Shown piece by piece: positions 35,096 to 45,119 of a stretch of DNA of 64,000 bases. The notes beneath the pieces were generated by a model. That model had not been told where the DNA came from, ran no database searches, and saw only the letters and a list, made by a program, of their open reading frames with translations. How positions within the stretch are numbered: position 1 is the stretch's first letter; each line of letters opens with the position of its first letter. This DNA is from Humulus lupulus (Eukaryota; Streptophyta; Magnoliopsida; Rosales; Cannabaceae): positions 196,080,214 through 196,144,213 of the forward strand of contig NC_084795.1 of NCBI RefSeq assembly GCF_963169125.1, read 5' to 3'. The position numbers and the translations under genes were made by a program.

Positions 35096-36596
35096 TAAAG
35101 TCATAAAACCTCTATTTTGTTGTAGTGCAGCAAAGGTAAGCTTTAAATTATAAGGATTATGTTTGGAATTTCTACTAGTTTTCATAGAGTATGCATGGTT
35201 TGGATTCTAGGACAGGTTTTGATTGCTTGATGGGTGTGGGAGTTGATTCCTGAGGTGGTTGGTATGTTTAGGTTGCATAGGAATGATTTATGGGTTTAAT
35301 TATGAGGTTGTAGGTGATTTTGGAGGTGCTGGCTCGAAGGATATGCAGGGAAAATGGTGTTTTTCTTGGTTTGGACGTGTGGGTCGTGGCCCTAGGAGGG
35401 GCATGCCGCGGCCCGTGTGCTTGTTAGGCCTTGGGAGGCCATGGTGCTTGAGGCACGCCGCGACACTTGGTCAAGTGCGCTGCGGCCCATGCGTGTTTCA
35501 GGGAAGTGTTAGCCTCTGTTTCGAGGCTAGCATCGGCGCTTGTGGGGTGGGGCCGCGACTCATAGTGCCATTTTGTGTTTTTAAGTGTGTTTAGGCTTGG
35601 GAACTCAAAGGTTAAGGCTCGGGATTGATTTTATCACCCGGATTGATAGAATTCAAGGTCCCAGAGATTAGAGTTATGGCTCAAAGTCATTTAATGGATT
35701 AGAACTTGATGGATGAATATTGTTAATGTGTTGTGACTAGGGTTTCGACGAGGCTCAATTTAGGGGATTGTGCTCGGGATATCGGTGCTCGGAAAGCTTG
35801 GGACGCAAGTAAGAAAACCACTGTTCCCATAGAGCTTGTATGCAGGGCAAAGCCCAATATGTTTGAGTTGCAGGGCATAGCCCTTTGATTGAATTTGTTA
35901 ATGTTCAGTATATGTTTTATTATGCTATGAATGTAATTATGTAAATATTCAGCGAGAGCCGGGAACGGCGCAGGCTTAGGTCGGCAAGGGCCAGGAGCGG
36001 CAAGGGGCCGGGAATAGCGTTAGGCATGTTGAGTGTAAGGCCGAGAGTGCCAAGGGGCCGGGAGCAGCGTTGAGCACGTGGAGTGCGAGTTGCCAGGTCG
36101 AGACCCTAAAGGATACCTGGGATATCCTCACGATGTGGACCGCAAACCCGGGGCCTGGTAAAGCGCCTGGGATGGCTTGGCCGTATGTGTTTAGCCTATT
36201 CATGGCCTATTTATATGCTATGTGTTTGTTATGCATATGTTTTCTTCTTGTGAGGGTTTTCTTGCTGGGCTTCGGCTCACGGGTGCTCTGTGGTGCAGGT
36301 AAGGGCAAGCGGAAAATTGACAAACCATGAGTACAGAGAGCGTGATGAGCGGCGCGTACATGTTTTGCCTGCCTGGCTGCCACAGCCAGTGGTTTTGAGA
36401 GATGATTGTATTAAAACTTAGATTTTGGGATCCCAAGTGTCAAATACTTTATGATTTTTAGTAAACGGAATTATTTTCAAAGTTTATAGCTCTATTTATG
36501 ATTTGATTACACTTTTGACTTTAAACCTCGATTAGCGAGTCAAATGCACATTTTTAAACCCACTTAGTAACGGCTCTAAGGATGTAGGGTGTTACA

Positions 36597-36691
36597 ACTT
36601 GGTATCAGAGCGAGCCAAGGTTTATGGTTCTAAAGATTGACCAAACATGTACGCTCGCTATCAGTGACAAGCTCGACTCAGGGTTGGTTGG
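36597..36691 (+). other. Primer-binding site and start of leader of element H
   Basis: TGGTATCAGAGC at 36600-36611 is a perfect 12-nt match to the 3' end complement of plant initiator-Met tRNA, just inside the 5' LTR. The leader is cut at 36691 by element G and continues at 44879. Confidence 0.92.
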
Positions 36692-37442
36692 TGTACGCCC
36701 TAAATATCCACGGGTTATTAGCGAGCTGGGAAAGGACATAATTCTATCAGCCACATGGAAGCCACCTACCAGGAGGTGCTGTTACAAGTCTCTACCTCTT
36801 TAGCTCGAGGTAGCCAAAGGTTTAGTGAGATTACTAAGGCATCGGGTCAGCAGTGTGGACACCACGAGCTGAGACTACATCAAGCTCGGGGTACGAGCTG
36901 GAGATGACACCTTCAAACTTTTGTAAAGTCAACCACGCAATGTAAACGTGCATATATCAGACATCACGTGTCTACTCCATTCCTGAATTCTCGGACATGC
37001 AGCATAAACGTGCGTGTTCAGGCACCCCCCGACTGGGTTGGGCCATGCGACCCATTATCCCCCTTACCTATTGATTAGACCACACTTCATTGTCAGGTTT
37101 TAGGAATTAATCATGAATGTCACAGAAGTGACATGATGGGTAAGAAGGTCGCGGGATGACCTCCTTTGCCAACACCCAGGTGCCCTCTCCTTATAAATAT
37201 GGAGACCCTGGGAGTTGCAAAGGGTTGGCTTCTAATTTGTAAAGAAATACCATGTAAATAATATCAGAGATATATCAATAATATTGGCTGGTGGACTAGA
37301 AGGATTTTAACCTTTGAACCACCTAAAAAGTATTCGAGTTACAATTTTCCTTTGAGATCATTCATCTATTACGGTTCATCGTTTAGCACTAATCCCTCTC
37401 CTTATTCATATAATTATCTGTTGCCGAAGAACCGCGTCAACA
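36692..37442 (+). repeat. 5' LTR of element G
   Basis: Starts TGTACGCCCTAAATATCC and ends GCGTCAACA. A TATA box (TATAAATAT at 37192-37200) lies about 250 bp before the LTR end and fits a sense promoter. The following TTTGGTGCTTTCATTGAG at about 37444-37461 is the probable primer-binding region; I do not assign the tRNA. Confidence 0.9.
37192..37200 (+). promoter_or_regulatory. TATA box of the G 5' LTR
   Basis: TATAAATAT sits in the LTR at the position expected for the retrotransposon promoter. The same box is in the 3' LTR at 44632-44640. Confidence 0.65.
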
Positions 37443-37496
37443 GTTTGGTGCTTTCATTGAGAGCTTTTAGATTGGTGCTATCGCAAATACCCAACC

Positions 37497-39240
37497 ATGG
37501 TAGTTACTCGCTCAAAGCATGGTAACGAGGCGGACCAACGTGATGGGGAGGAGGCCCACCATGCCGCCATGTCCGATAATCAGAACCCTGAGGTTCAGCA
37601 GCGACCGGGGAAGCAGCCAATGGGCCAAGATGACACTGGAAGTTCGGCTCCCCGGCCGCCCAATCCGAACCCGGATTTCTACACGACAGTAGAAATGGAA
37701 ATTGCACAGTTGAGGAGTCAGCTGGCGAAAGCAAACCAGCAGATTCAAGAGGTTTTGGCCCGACTACCCCCTCTTACAACCGACGCTAACGTCGAAAATA
37801 GGCATGGCGAGACTCATAAGTCCCGTCGAGGGAACCGGTCCAGGCTAAGTTGGTCGTTCAGACCCCCAACATCAAATTCTACTCCCACGTCGTACCACCG
37901 GGAAACCACATTTGAGGAACTTCCTAGGGCCGAGCAGCAATTCAGCCAATCGGTCCGGACCTCAACTCCTAGCTCACTTCTGCCCTCGAGTGCACCCAGG
38001 AGGGCTTGAGGAAGCTAACAAAGGAGATCCGGGGAGGGCTCACGGCGACAGACCGCCCCAGCCAGCTGTCCTGTACCCCGCTCAGACCGCCGAGCATAGG
38101 ATGCGGAGGATTGTAGAGTGGAGCGGCCGTGACCTAGCTTAATCCACCCTGATGGGACTAGGATCGCATCCCCAGTCAGACATCCTCCTTCACCAATAAG
38201 ATACCCATCTCCTCCCCATCCAATCTGAGACATTCTGGCTCATGGGAGCGGTAGGAGAAACCCTCCTTCCGTTAGACCTTCCCATCGTAGCCGGGCGCCC
38301 AGGGAAGTCCCAGATCCTCACCCCCAGTAGCGGGCTCCGAGCTTCTCAAATGGCAGTTTCTGGATCGGGAGTCGTCGAAGTGACATCTCTTATGGAGATG
38401 TGCACCATCGCTTGAGCTCGGCGCAAAGCCCTTAGGCCGTCCAGAGGGGCGACCTCCGAGATCATCTAAACTCCCAGAGAGAAGACCCAATTGGAAATGG
38501 TAGTCATGCTCGCCAAGGGGAAGACCTGTCTGAAGTACGTGAAAACGGGAATGTCCCATATAACCTATGTCAAGATAGGAGGGACAATAACCCGCCTAAT
38601 GCGTACCATGGAACCAGAGCTGTTGAACAGCCCCGGAACAACCAAGGAAGTTAGGACCAAACCCTTAAGCGTCTGGCTCAGATGGAGGAGCTGATGAGGA
38701 GGCTCTTATCAGAAAAAGAAAAAGATGAGTACGACTCGGGGGACGAACTTGAGCTTTTCGCCCCCAGCATAGCAGCCACGGCGTATCCACCTAGTTTCCG
38801 TATGCCTCACTTGTCCAAGTTCAATGGAGACGGGGACCCATCAGATCATCTAGGTATGTTCAACACCCTAATGATGGCCCACAACATCGACCCGAGCTGT
38901 GATGTTTAATATTTCCTTACACCTTGACTGGGCCGGCCACGCAATGGTTCAAGCAGAGTAAAAAGCAATCCATCAGCTCGTGGAAAACCTTCTCTGCTGA
39001 CTTCAAGAGAGCATTCCGAGCTTCTCAGGCTGCCCGCGTCAAAGCCGACACCCTGGCAAACCTAAGGCAGCAGCCCAACGAGCCTTTGAAAGCTTACCTG
39101 CCAGGCCCCTGAGCAGCCCGCTGGAGTGGGAACGGATGTCGTGATAGTGACACAAATCATTACACAGAATAACCAGTTTGGTGGAGGCAAGAGAAAAGGG
39201 AGCAGCAAGAGCGGCCATCACGACCCGAAGAAGAACAAGT
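37497..39240 (+). pseudogene. Element G gag (Tat-type), decayed
   Basis: The start ATG 37497 gives MVVTRSKHGNEADQRD, followed by a 170-residue open stretch to 38009 with a glutamine-rich helix (EIAQLRSQLAKANQQIQEV). After stops and frame changes the gag core continues: MEELMRRLLSEKEKDEYDSG (38682), PSFRMPHLSKFNGDGDPSDH with LGMFNTLMMAH, a frameshift near 38908, then ATQWFKQ and SSWKTFSADFKRAFRASQAA. These are the retrotransposon-gag capsid motifs of Tat elements. The basic C-terminus (GGGKRKGSSKSGHHDPKKNK) runs into integrase sequence. The product would be the particle protein; several stops make this copy dead. Confidence 0.85.
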
Positions 39241-39688
39241 CCATAGAAAAATTTAAGCTGACGGGTCATACTCCTTTCTCCCTAGCTTTCGGGAGTGAGG
39301 CAGTCCTTCCTGTCGAAGTAAAGGTAGCCTTGCATAGAGTCCAGGCATTTGACCAAGACTGCAATGACGAATTGCTCTGTGCGTCCCTCGACCTGATTGA
39401 CCAAAAATGAGAAGATTCCCAGCTGCGGCTCGCGCATTATCAACAAAAGGTCACTCGTTATTTCAACTCAAAGGTCAAGAAACGCGTCTTTAGCGTTGGC
39501 GACCTGGTCCTCAGAAGAGTCTTCCTAGCCAGTAAAGATCCAAAGGATAGAGTGTTGGGACCAAACTGGAAGGGCCCTACCAAATAACCAAGGTCATAAA
39601 AGAAGGAACCTACAAGCTAGCTCGGCTTAATGGAGAAGCAGTCCCACGAACTTGGAACGCTATCCATTTGAAGAAATATTATCAATGA
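39241..39688 (+). pseudogene. Integrase C-terminal remnant fused behind gag in G
   Basis: The frame runs from the gag tail directly into HTPFSLAFGSEAVLPVEV, which is the stretch after the catalytic core in Tat integrases. RLAHYQQKVTRYFN, VGDLVLRRVF, LGPNWKGP and WNAIHLKKYYQ follow, ending with TGA at 39686-39688. A stop at about 39408 and a frameshift near 39580 are present. The integrase zinc region and DDE core, RT, RNase H and protease are missing, so the junction near 39250 marks a deletion of several kilobases relative to autonomous relatives. Confidence 0.87.
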
Positions 39689-39830
39689 TATCTTTGTAAG
39701 GCTTAATTGGAAAGGCCACCTTTTGTTTATTAAGTAATAACAACTAATATTTTACACTATTGTATATGTTTGTGGGTGTAAACTCAAGTAACCATGAAAG
39801 ACCCTTTCCTGATTACTTGGGGGGCATATA

Positions 39831-40308
39831 TCCTGGATATAACCAGGTCCTAAAAACTTAGAAGTTAGTTCAAATTGATTGATCGATGTTTTTCTTAAAA
39901 AGCACGAGATATCGATAAAGAATTGACGCAAACTAAGTTTATAAATTAATATTCTGGATATAACCAAATCCTAAAACTTAGAGGTTAGTTCAAATTGATT
40001 GATCGATGTTTTTCTTAAAAAGCATGAGATATCGATAAAGAATTAACGCGAACTAAGTTTTCAAATTAATATCCTGGATATAACCAGGTTCTAAAACTTA
40101 GAGGTTAGTTCAAATTGATTGATCGATGTTTTTCTTAAAAAGCACGAGATATCGATAAAGAATTGACGCAAACTAAGTTTTTTAAATTAATATCCTGGAT
40201 ACAACCAGGTCCTAAATCTTAGAAGTTGGTTCAAATTGATTAACAGATGTTTTTTCCTAAAAAGCATAAGATGTCAATCACAACACCAACAGAAACTAAG
40301 TTCTCACC
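39831..40308 (+). repeat. 120-bp tandem repeat, four copies, in the 3' part of G
   Basis: Copies start with TCCTGGATATAACC or variants at 39831, 39952, 40072 and 40193, a period of 120-121 bp. The fourth is the most diverged. Each contains TTGATTGATCGATG and GAGATATCGATAAAGAATT. Tandem repeats after pol are known in Tat-lineage elements and can seed satellite DNA. No coding frame runs through them. Confidence 0.93.
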
Positions 40309-40455
40309 AAATGCATTCAAGAGAAGCAGCAGTAAGGTCGAGGCAAAAATATATAAAAAGATTAAATAAATTTAAGGAAAGCAATTGTCTCGAGGATAAA
40401 AAAAATCTCATAATATAAAGTTACAAATGAAAATAAAAGAGGAAGGAGGAAAATC

Positions 40456-43106
40456 CTAAGCCCCGCCAGGCTGCTTCGATGAAGTCACCCCCTCAGCATC
40501 CTGCTCGGTTGCGGTGGAAGCCTCCCCGGTCTCGGAGGGCGCCTCTTATTAAAGGCGAGCTTTGAACTTCTCTAAGAAGGACTCCCACACGTCTGACCCC
40601 AGGAAGGAGAAGTCACCATCCGGGTTGAAAACCCAGCAATGGTACAACATGGCCTCCATGGAGGAGCTGGAGGATGCCCTCTCTGCCACAAGGGCAGCCT
40701 TGCCTTCTTCAAGTTCCACCTTCGTGGTGTCTAGGGTGACCTTGGTAGCCTCGGCGTCCAGCAGCTTGGTCCGAGATGACTCCAGCTCGGACTACGCAGT
40801 GGCCAGGGCGACTTTAGAATCCTGCTCCTATTGCTGAGCGAACGCAAGGGTAGCCTGAGCAGCCTGGTGCTTGCCCCTGATCTCGTCGATCCTGGCCCTG
40901 GGCCGAGATATGCTCCGGTGGAGAGCCAAAGCCGCCTGTAAGACCAAAAGATAATAAGGCAAGTGCCTTAAGAAAAAAAAACAAACAGAAAGAACCAGTG
41001 GCAAAGCGAACTTACCGTGAGGGTCATCCCAAGTGAAGACTCCATCACGTCTCGGGGCCCCTCCTCTCGATCTCCCACAAGTCCCTTGGGGTGGCGTTAT
41101 AGTAATGATCCACTGTATAGCTCGCGGTTTCGTAAACCATCCCTCGAAAGGCCTCGGGGATTTTCTCCAGGGCCTGAGTGTTGACCGGGATGCGCACAGT
41201 GGGGGCCGAAACCGCCAAGGTCCCGGTTGGCACCTCCTTTTCCCCGGCAGGGACGGGAGGTCGCGGGGGAGGTGGAGCCATCGTCTCCACTACACGAGGG
41301 GGTTGGGGTGCTTTCTCTATGGCAGCAGGGCCTTGGTTTTTCCCCTTGGCAGGAGACTTGGAGGTAGTCCCGACAGCTTTCTTTGGCAACCGGAGCCTCT
41401 TCACCAAGGGCCCGGACGGCCTGGAGGAAGGATTTCCCCCCTGAAACATAGATCACAGATCATTACCCCCGGGCTGCGACATCTCCTCACCTGAAACACG
41501 GACAACAAGTCGTCAGCACACATGTAAAAATACTTTGACAACAAAAAAGCTAAAGTATGTATTGAAAAAGGTCCTACCCTCCGAGCTAGAGGATGAATCT
41601 ATTGTCACGACCTCCGGCCGACCCTCCCTCCGGGTGCTGGAGTCTAAGATAATGACTTCACAGGTGATAGGAGGCTCTGGGTTCGGATCCGCCTCTGGAC
41701 TAGACTCCTCTACATACTACCTAAGACCCGGAGCTACTACACCCTCCAGGAGGGAGGGCCACGACCTAAGATTGGTCTCGTACACCTCAAAAAAGGCCGA
41801 CCTAAAGGCCAAGGTATTATTTACTACTATTGTACCCCTAGGGCGGCCCATGTCATAACGCAACACGAGTTGGTCAACACACTAGAGTAGAGTGATGTTG
41901 TGATCTGGGTCATTTTGGTGGTGGTGGACGAGTTGGCTGGGGTTAAACCTAGCAAGCCGTAGGTCCGCGGCGGCCCTGTCTAAGTCCCTAAATAAGTAAG
42001 GGTTACCTTGGCCGGAGGGGCCGGCTGCTGTCCCAGACTGGGTCCTCTCTACATTGACTTCCTGGGCGACCTCCAGAGCCCGCTTCCGACGCACGAGAGG
42101 CACCTCGTCCTCCTCGCCCTCGTCCTCGTCCATGGCCTCCTCCTCGGGGATGGCCGCCATCTCGCGAGCAGCGGGGATGGTCCGCGGCCTCCTCAAGGCC
42201 AGATTTTGGCCCAAGGAAATTAACTTACATGCCAGCATCGTCTCATCAGACACGATCTGGCGGTAGTCTTTTTCACTTGGGGGGAGCCCCGCCAAGGTTT
42301 CGTATTGACCCCCAAGGGTCACTAACTTAGCCGTCCTCGCGAAAATAGCTGTACGATAATTTTCAATTCAGCAACGAAGGAAAGGACTAATCAGCAACAA
42401 GCTAGTGAGCTAATATTAAAAGGAACTTACGAGGACAGTTGAAATAATGGAATTCGCAGTTGCGAAACCCCTTTGACATGAAGAATTGATCATTGAAGTC
42501 ATTGGGGTGGCTGGGCAGCTCGATGACCGCAGCCGAATTGGGAAAACAGGTCAAGTAGTAGAACCCATCACCTCGCCCCCGTTGTTCCGGGCTGGCTTTG
42601 AGGCAGAAGAAGTAAAGGATGTCCGTAGGAGTGGGGACCTCCCATTCCTGCTTCAGGAACAAATACTTCAACCCCGCTAACAGACGGTAGGAGTTAGGGG
42701 GGAGCTGGAAGAGGGCCAGTTTCACGTAATTTAAGAAGTGTGTGAAATACTGGTCCAGGGGAAGAAAGGCCCCAACCTTGTAATGTTCATCGCTCCAGGC
42801 CGCGTACTCCTCGTCGAGCAACGCGCAGCTCCGCTCCCCCTAAAGGGGAGCCCGAACGTCCAGGGCGCCCTTCCTAATCTCTATATTGTGGGAAAGCATT
42901 ATCTTGTTAACTTTCCCCTGGGTGGTGACCTTCGAGGAAATCCTCTCGGCCTCGAAAAAGGCGTCGGGCACCACCTCCACCTCCTTCTCCACGGTGGGAC
43001 CAAAGTTGGGGATTAGGGAGTCTGTTGCCACCTCTTTCCCTTTGCTGGCTTGCTGGGAAGACGAGCTACCAGCACTCTTCTTGGATGTGATCTTCTTGGG
43101 TGCCAT
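40456..43106 (-). pseudogene. Antisense intron-containing extra gene of element G
   Basis: Read on the minus strand, ATG 43106 gives MAPKKITSKKSAGSSSSQQ (basic, Ser-rich). Then come a globular part (about 42900-42432) with FLPLDQYFTHFLNY and YRLLAGLKYLFLKQEWEV, an acidic stretch (DEDEGEEDEVPLVRRKR), a proline-rich basic linker, and a C-terminal coiled coil ending LYHCWVFNPDGDFSFLG and a stop at 40456. Introns fit: 42349-42430 (GT-AG, 82 bp, joins in frame), probably 41491-41577, and 40936-41015 (80 bp, in frame). Splicing between 41490 and 41449 is unresolved. Internal stops are near 42838, 41882, 41717, 40828, 40793 and 40548; a one-base frameshift lies near 41050. Antisense extra ORFs are known in Tat elements such as Grande. 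Function unknown. Confidence 0.82.
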
Positions 43107-43847
43107 CTGGTCGCCTAACGAACAAAGAAGAAAGTTTAGAAAAGGCAACCTAAGAATAAGAAAGAATCTAGTGTGAAGGGTTTCCTTTACACGGGCTGAG
43201 GTAATCTCAGCCCGCGGCGAGTGAGACCACACGGTTCTATGAACACGCGCCTGTGCTCCCAACGGGTCCCCAGTTTCTTGGGATCTGTGTCTCAGGAGGG
43301 TTAGGATAAAGTTTGCCTTGGAAGGAAAGTTTCAAAAGGAAAAACCGCATGTGAAGCGTGTCCCCTAAGCTACCCAGTTTTTGCACCCTAGATCTTGTTG
43401 TTCCAAACAGGCATAAAAAAATTTACCCAGAAAATCACCCCAGAGTTGTATCCTATGAGTCATGCTCCTAAGCACTTTTTCCTACGGTTGATACCCCTAG
43501 GATAAAAACCTACGCATAAAATACCAGCAAAGAAAAACAAAAGACAAACAACCCACTGCATGCGACTAAGGAGAAAGTTTACCTAAGCAAGAGAAAGGGA
43601 AAACATTTAAAGCATGCAACAAATGGAGGACTTATAGAAATTTTTGCTGTGTAAAGACTGAAAGGAGCGTCTGGGTTGAAGTCCTGTTGGAATTTCTGGT
43701 ACCGGAGTCACGAAAGAGCCCTCGTGTCTGAACCTCAAGAACGTTGGGAATAGTAATCGGAAGAAAGAAAGGGTTTTGAGACTAAGAAGAAAGAAGAAGA
43801 GGAGAAAATTTTCAAATAAAAGGGTGGCTCATGCGAAAGGTGGCCAG

Positions 43848-43858
43848 CTTTATATATA
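43848..43858 (-). promoter_or_regulatory. Candidate antisense TATA box
   Basis: TATATATAAAG on the minus strand, about 740 bp upstream of the antisense ATG at 43106. A perfect TGACGTCA palindrome (bZIP-type site) lies further upstream at 44084-44091. Together these could drive the antisense gene. This is inference from motif and position only. Confidence 0.5.
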
Positions 43859-44111
43859 CGTAAAAGGCCAGAGGATGAGGGCCGTTCGATTGTCTTGATG
43901 TGGGATACGAGGATCACAACTCGATAGACGAAATGACGGCCGAAGATAGGCTAGGCCATTTAATGCAATTCTCGGAAGACGGACCGTCACCAACCATGAT
44001 CCTCCACGTATCTGATACCAGCGTAATGGGCAGGATATGAAGAGTTGACAAAGAAGCCTAAAAGCCCCCACTATGGCCACAGGTGACGTCATACGCCACG
44101 AGCAGGGGCTT

Positions 44112-44121
44112 GGGGGGAAAA
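44112..44121 (+). other. Polypurine tract of element G
   Basis: GGGGGGAAAA directly before the TG of the 3' LTR, the expected plus-strand primer. It shows that the sense strand of G is plus even though the large gene beside it is on the minus strand. Confidence 0.88.
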
Positions 44122-44873
44122 TGTACGCCCTAAATATCCACGGGTTATTAGCGAGCTGGGAAAGGGCATAATTCTATCAGGCACGTGGAAGCCACCTACC
44201 CAAAGGTGCTGTTACAAGTCTCTACCTCTTTAGCTCGAGGTAGCCAAAGGTTTAGTGAGATTACTAAGGCATCAGGTCAGTAGTGTGGACACCACGAGCT
44301 GAGACTACATCAAGCTCGGGGTACGAGTTGGAGATGACACCTCTGACATTTTATAAAGTCAACCACACAATGTAAACGTGCATATATCAGACATCACATG
44401 TCTACTCCATTCCTTAATTCTCGAACACGCAGCATAAACGTGCGTGTTCAGGCACCCCACGACTGGGTTGGGCCATGCAGCCCATTATCCCCCTTACCTA
44501 TTGATTAGACCACACTTCATTGTCAGGTTTTAGGAATTAATCATGAATGTCGCAGAAGTGACATGATGGGTAAGAAGGTCACGGGATGACCTCCTTTGCC
44601 AACACCCAGGTGCCCTCTCCCTATAAATATGGAGACCCTGGGAGTTGCAAAGGATTGGCTTCTAATTTGTAAAGAAATACCTTGTAAAGAATATCAGAGA
44701 TATATCAATAATATAGGCTGGTGGACTAGAAGGATTTTAACCTTTGAACCACCTAAAAAAGTATTCGAGTTATAATTTTCCTTTGAGATCATTCATCTAT
44801 TACAGTTCATCATTTAGCACTAATCCCTCTCCTTATTCATATAATTATCTGTTGCCGAAGAACTGCATCAACA
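44122..44873 (+). repeat. 3' LTR of element G
   Basis: 752 bp, TGTACGCCCTAAATATCC to CATCAACA. It carries the TATA box at 44632-44640. Many of the differences from the 5' LTR are C-to-T or G-to-A changes. Confidence 0.92.
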
Positions 44874-44878
44874 GTTGG

Positions 44879-45119
44879 TATGATTGACTAATATGCTTGA
44901 ACATGTGCTTGAATGCCTTGTTTCCTGTTTATTTCATATAGAGCATGACGAATAAGTTAACAAATGCATGATGTCAGGGCATGGCCCGTTGTGTGTTATA
45001 TGCTATCTGTATGTTATGTGAATTAATGTTTGTGGATGGCTAATGTGTTTGGGAGGTAGCTTGGATGTTTTTATCATGCCTGATGAGTGGCATCATTGGT
45101 TTCAGTCATATTTGTTGAG
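44879..45119 (+). other. Leader of element H after G
   Basis: Untranslated leader between the G insertion and the H gag start. No gene or clear repeat seen. Confidence 0.6.

Larger units (their letters stand above)
32382..35127. mobile_element. Element K: non-autonomous CACTA (En/Spm-type) transposon
   Basis: A 2,746-bp element with terminal inverted repeats CACTACAACAAA / TTTGTTGTAGTG and the 3-bp duplication CAG (32379-32381, 35128-35130), as expected for the CACTA superfamily. The empty site is seen in the 3' LTR of H. No transposase domain is recognisable. Both subterminal zones are built from the 17-bp palindrome GTCTCCCA(C/G)TGGGAGAC, six copies on the left and about nine variants on the right, and form long hairpins. 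In En/Spm, subterminal repeats bind the transposon-encoded TnpA; the same role here is an inference. The middle is AT-rich. Confidence 0.93.
31684..36596 (+). repeat. 5' LTR of element H, split by CACTA K
   Basis: TGTAACGACCC at 31684 to GGTGTTACA at 36596. CACTA element K (32382-35127) interrupts it. The uninterrupted reading CCCAGCAAAGG is kept in the 3' LTR at about 49781-49790. It has a GC-rich GCCGCGGC-type block at about 35385-35570, CAAGTAAGAAAACC near 35806, and GTGGTGCAGGTAAGGG near 36290-36305. Confidence 0.92.
36692..44873 (+). mobile_element. Element G: non-autonomous Tat-like Gypsy element with antisense gene
   Basis: LTRs 36692-37442 and 44122-44873 (751 and 752 bp) differ at roughly 35 positions by eye, about 5%. 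The perfect duplication GTTGG flanks it (36687-36691, 44874-44878). The internal order is gag, the final part of integrase, a 120-bp tandem repeat array, an antisense intron-containing gene, and the polypurine tract. The gag and integrase tail resemble the plant Tat/Ogre/Retand lineage. Protease, RT, RNase H and the integrase core are absent, so it would depend on another element's enzymes. It sits in the leader of H. Confidence 0.9.

Noticed and set aside
35259..35594. 111-residue plus-strand ORF
   Set aside because: It lies in the GC-rich palindrome block of the H 5' LTR, has no family motif, and is not kept in the partner LTR, where the region is deleted.
36600..36611. tRNA gene
   Set aside because: Only the 12-nt complement of the tRNA 3' end is present; it is a primer-binding site.
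39831..40308. CRISPR-like array
   Set aside because: The copies are directly adjacent 120-bp repeats without unique spacers, in a plant retroelement.
41033..41494. Plus-strand ORF of 153 residues in element G
   Set aside because: It is the complement of the exons of the antisense gene. The minus strand has introns, coiled-coil sequence and a coherent frame, while the plus frame is Gly/Arg-rich noise.
41882..43262. Possible host gene in the 40-43 kb region
   Set aside because: The intron-containing gene lies between the LTRs of G, ahead of its polypurine tract and inside its TSD, so it is part of the element.
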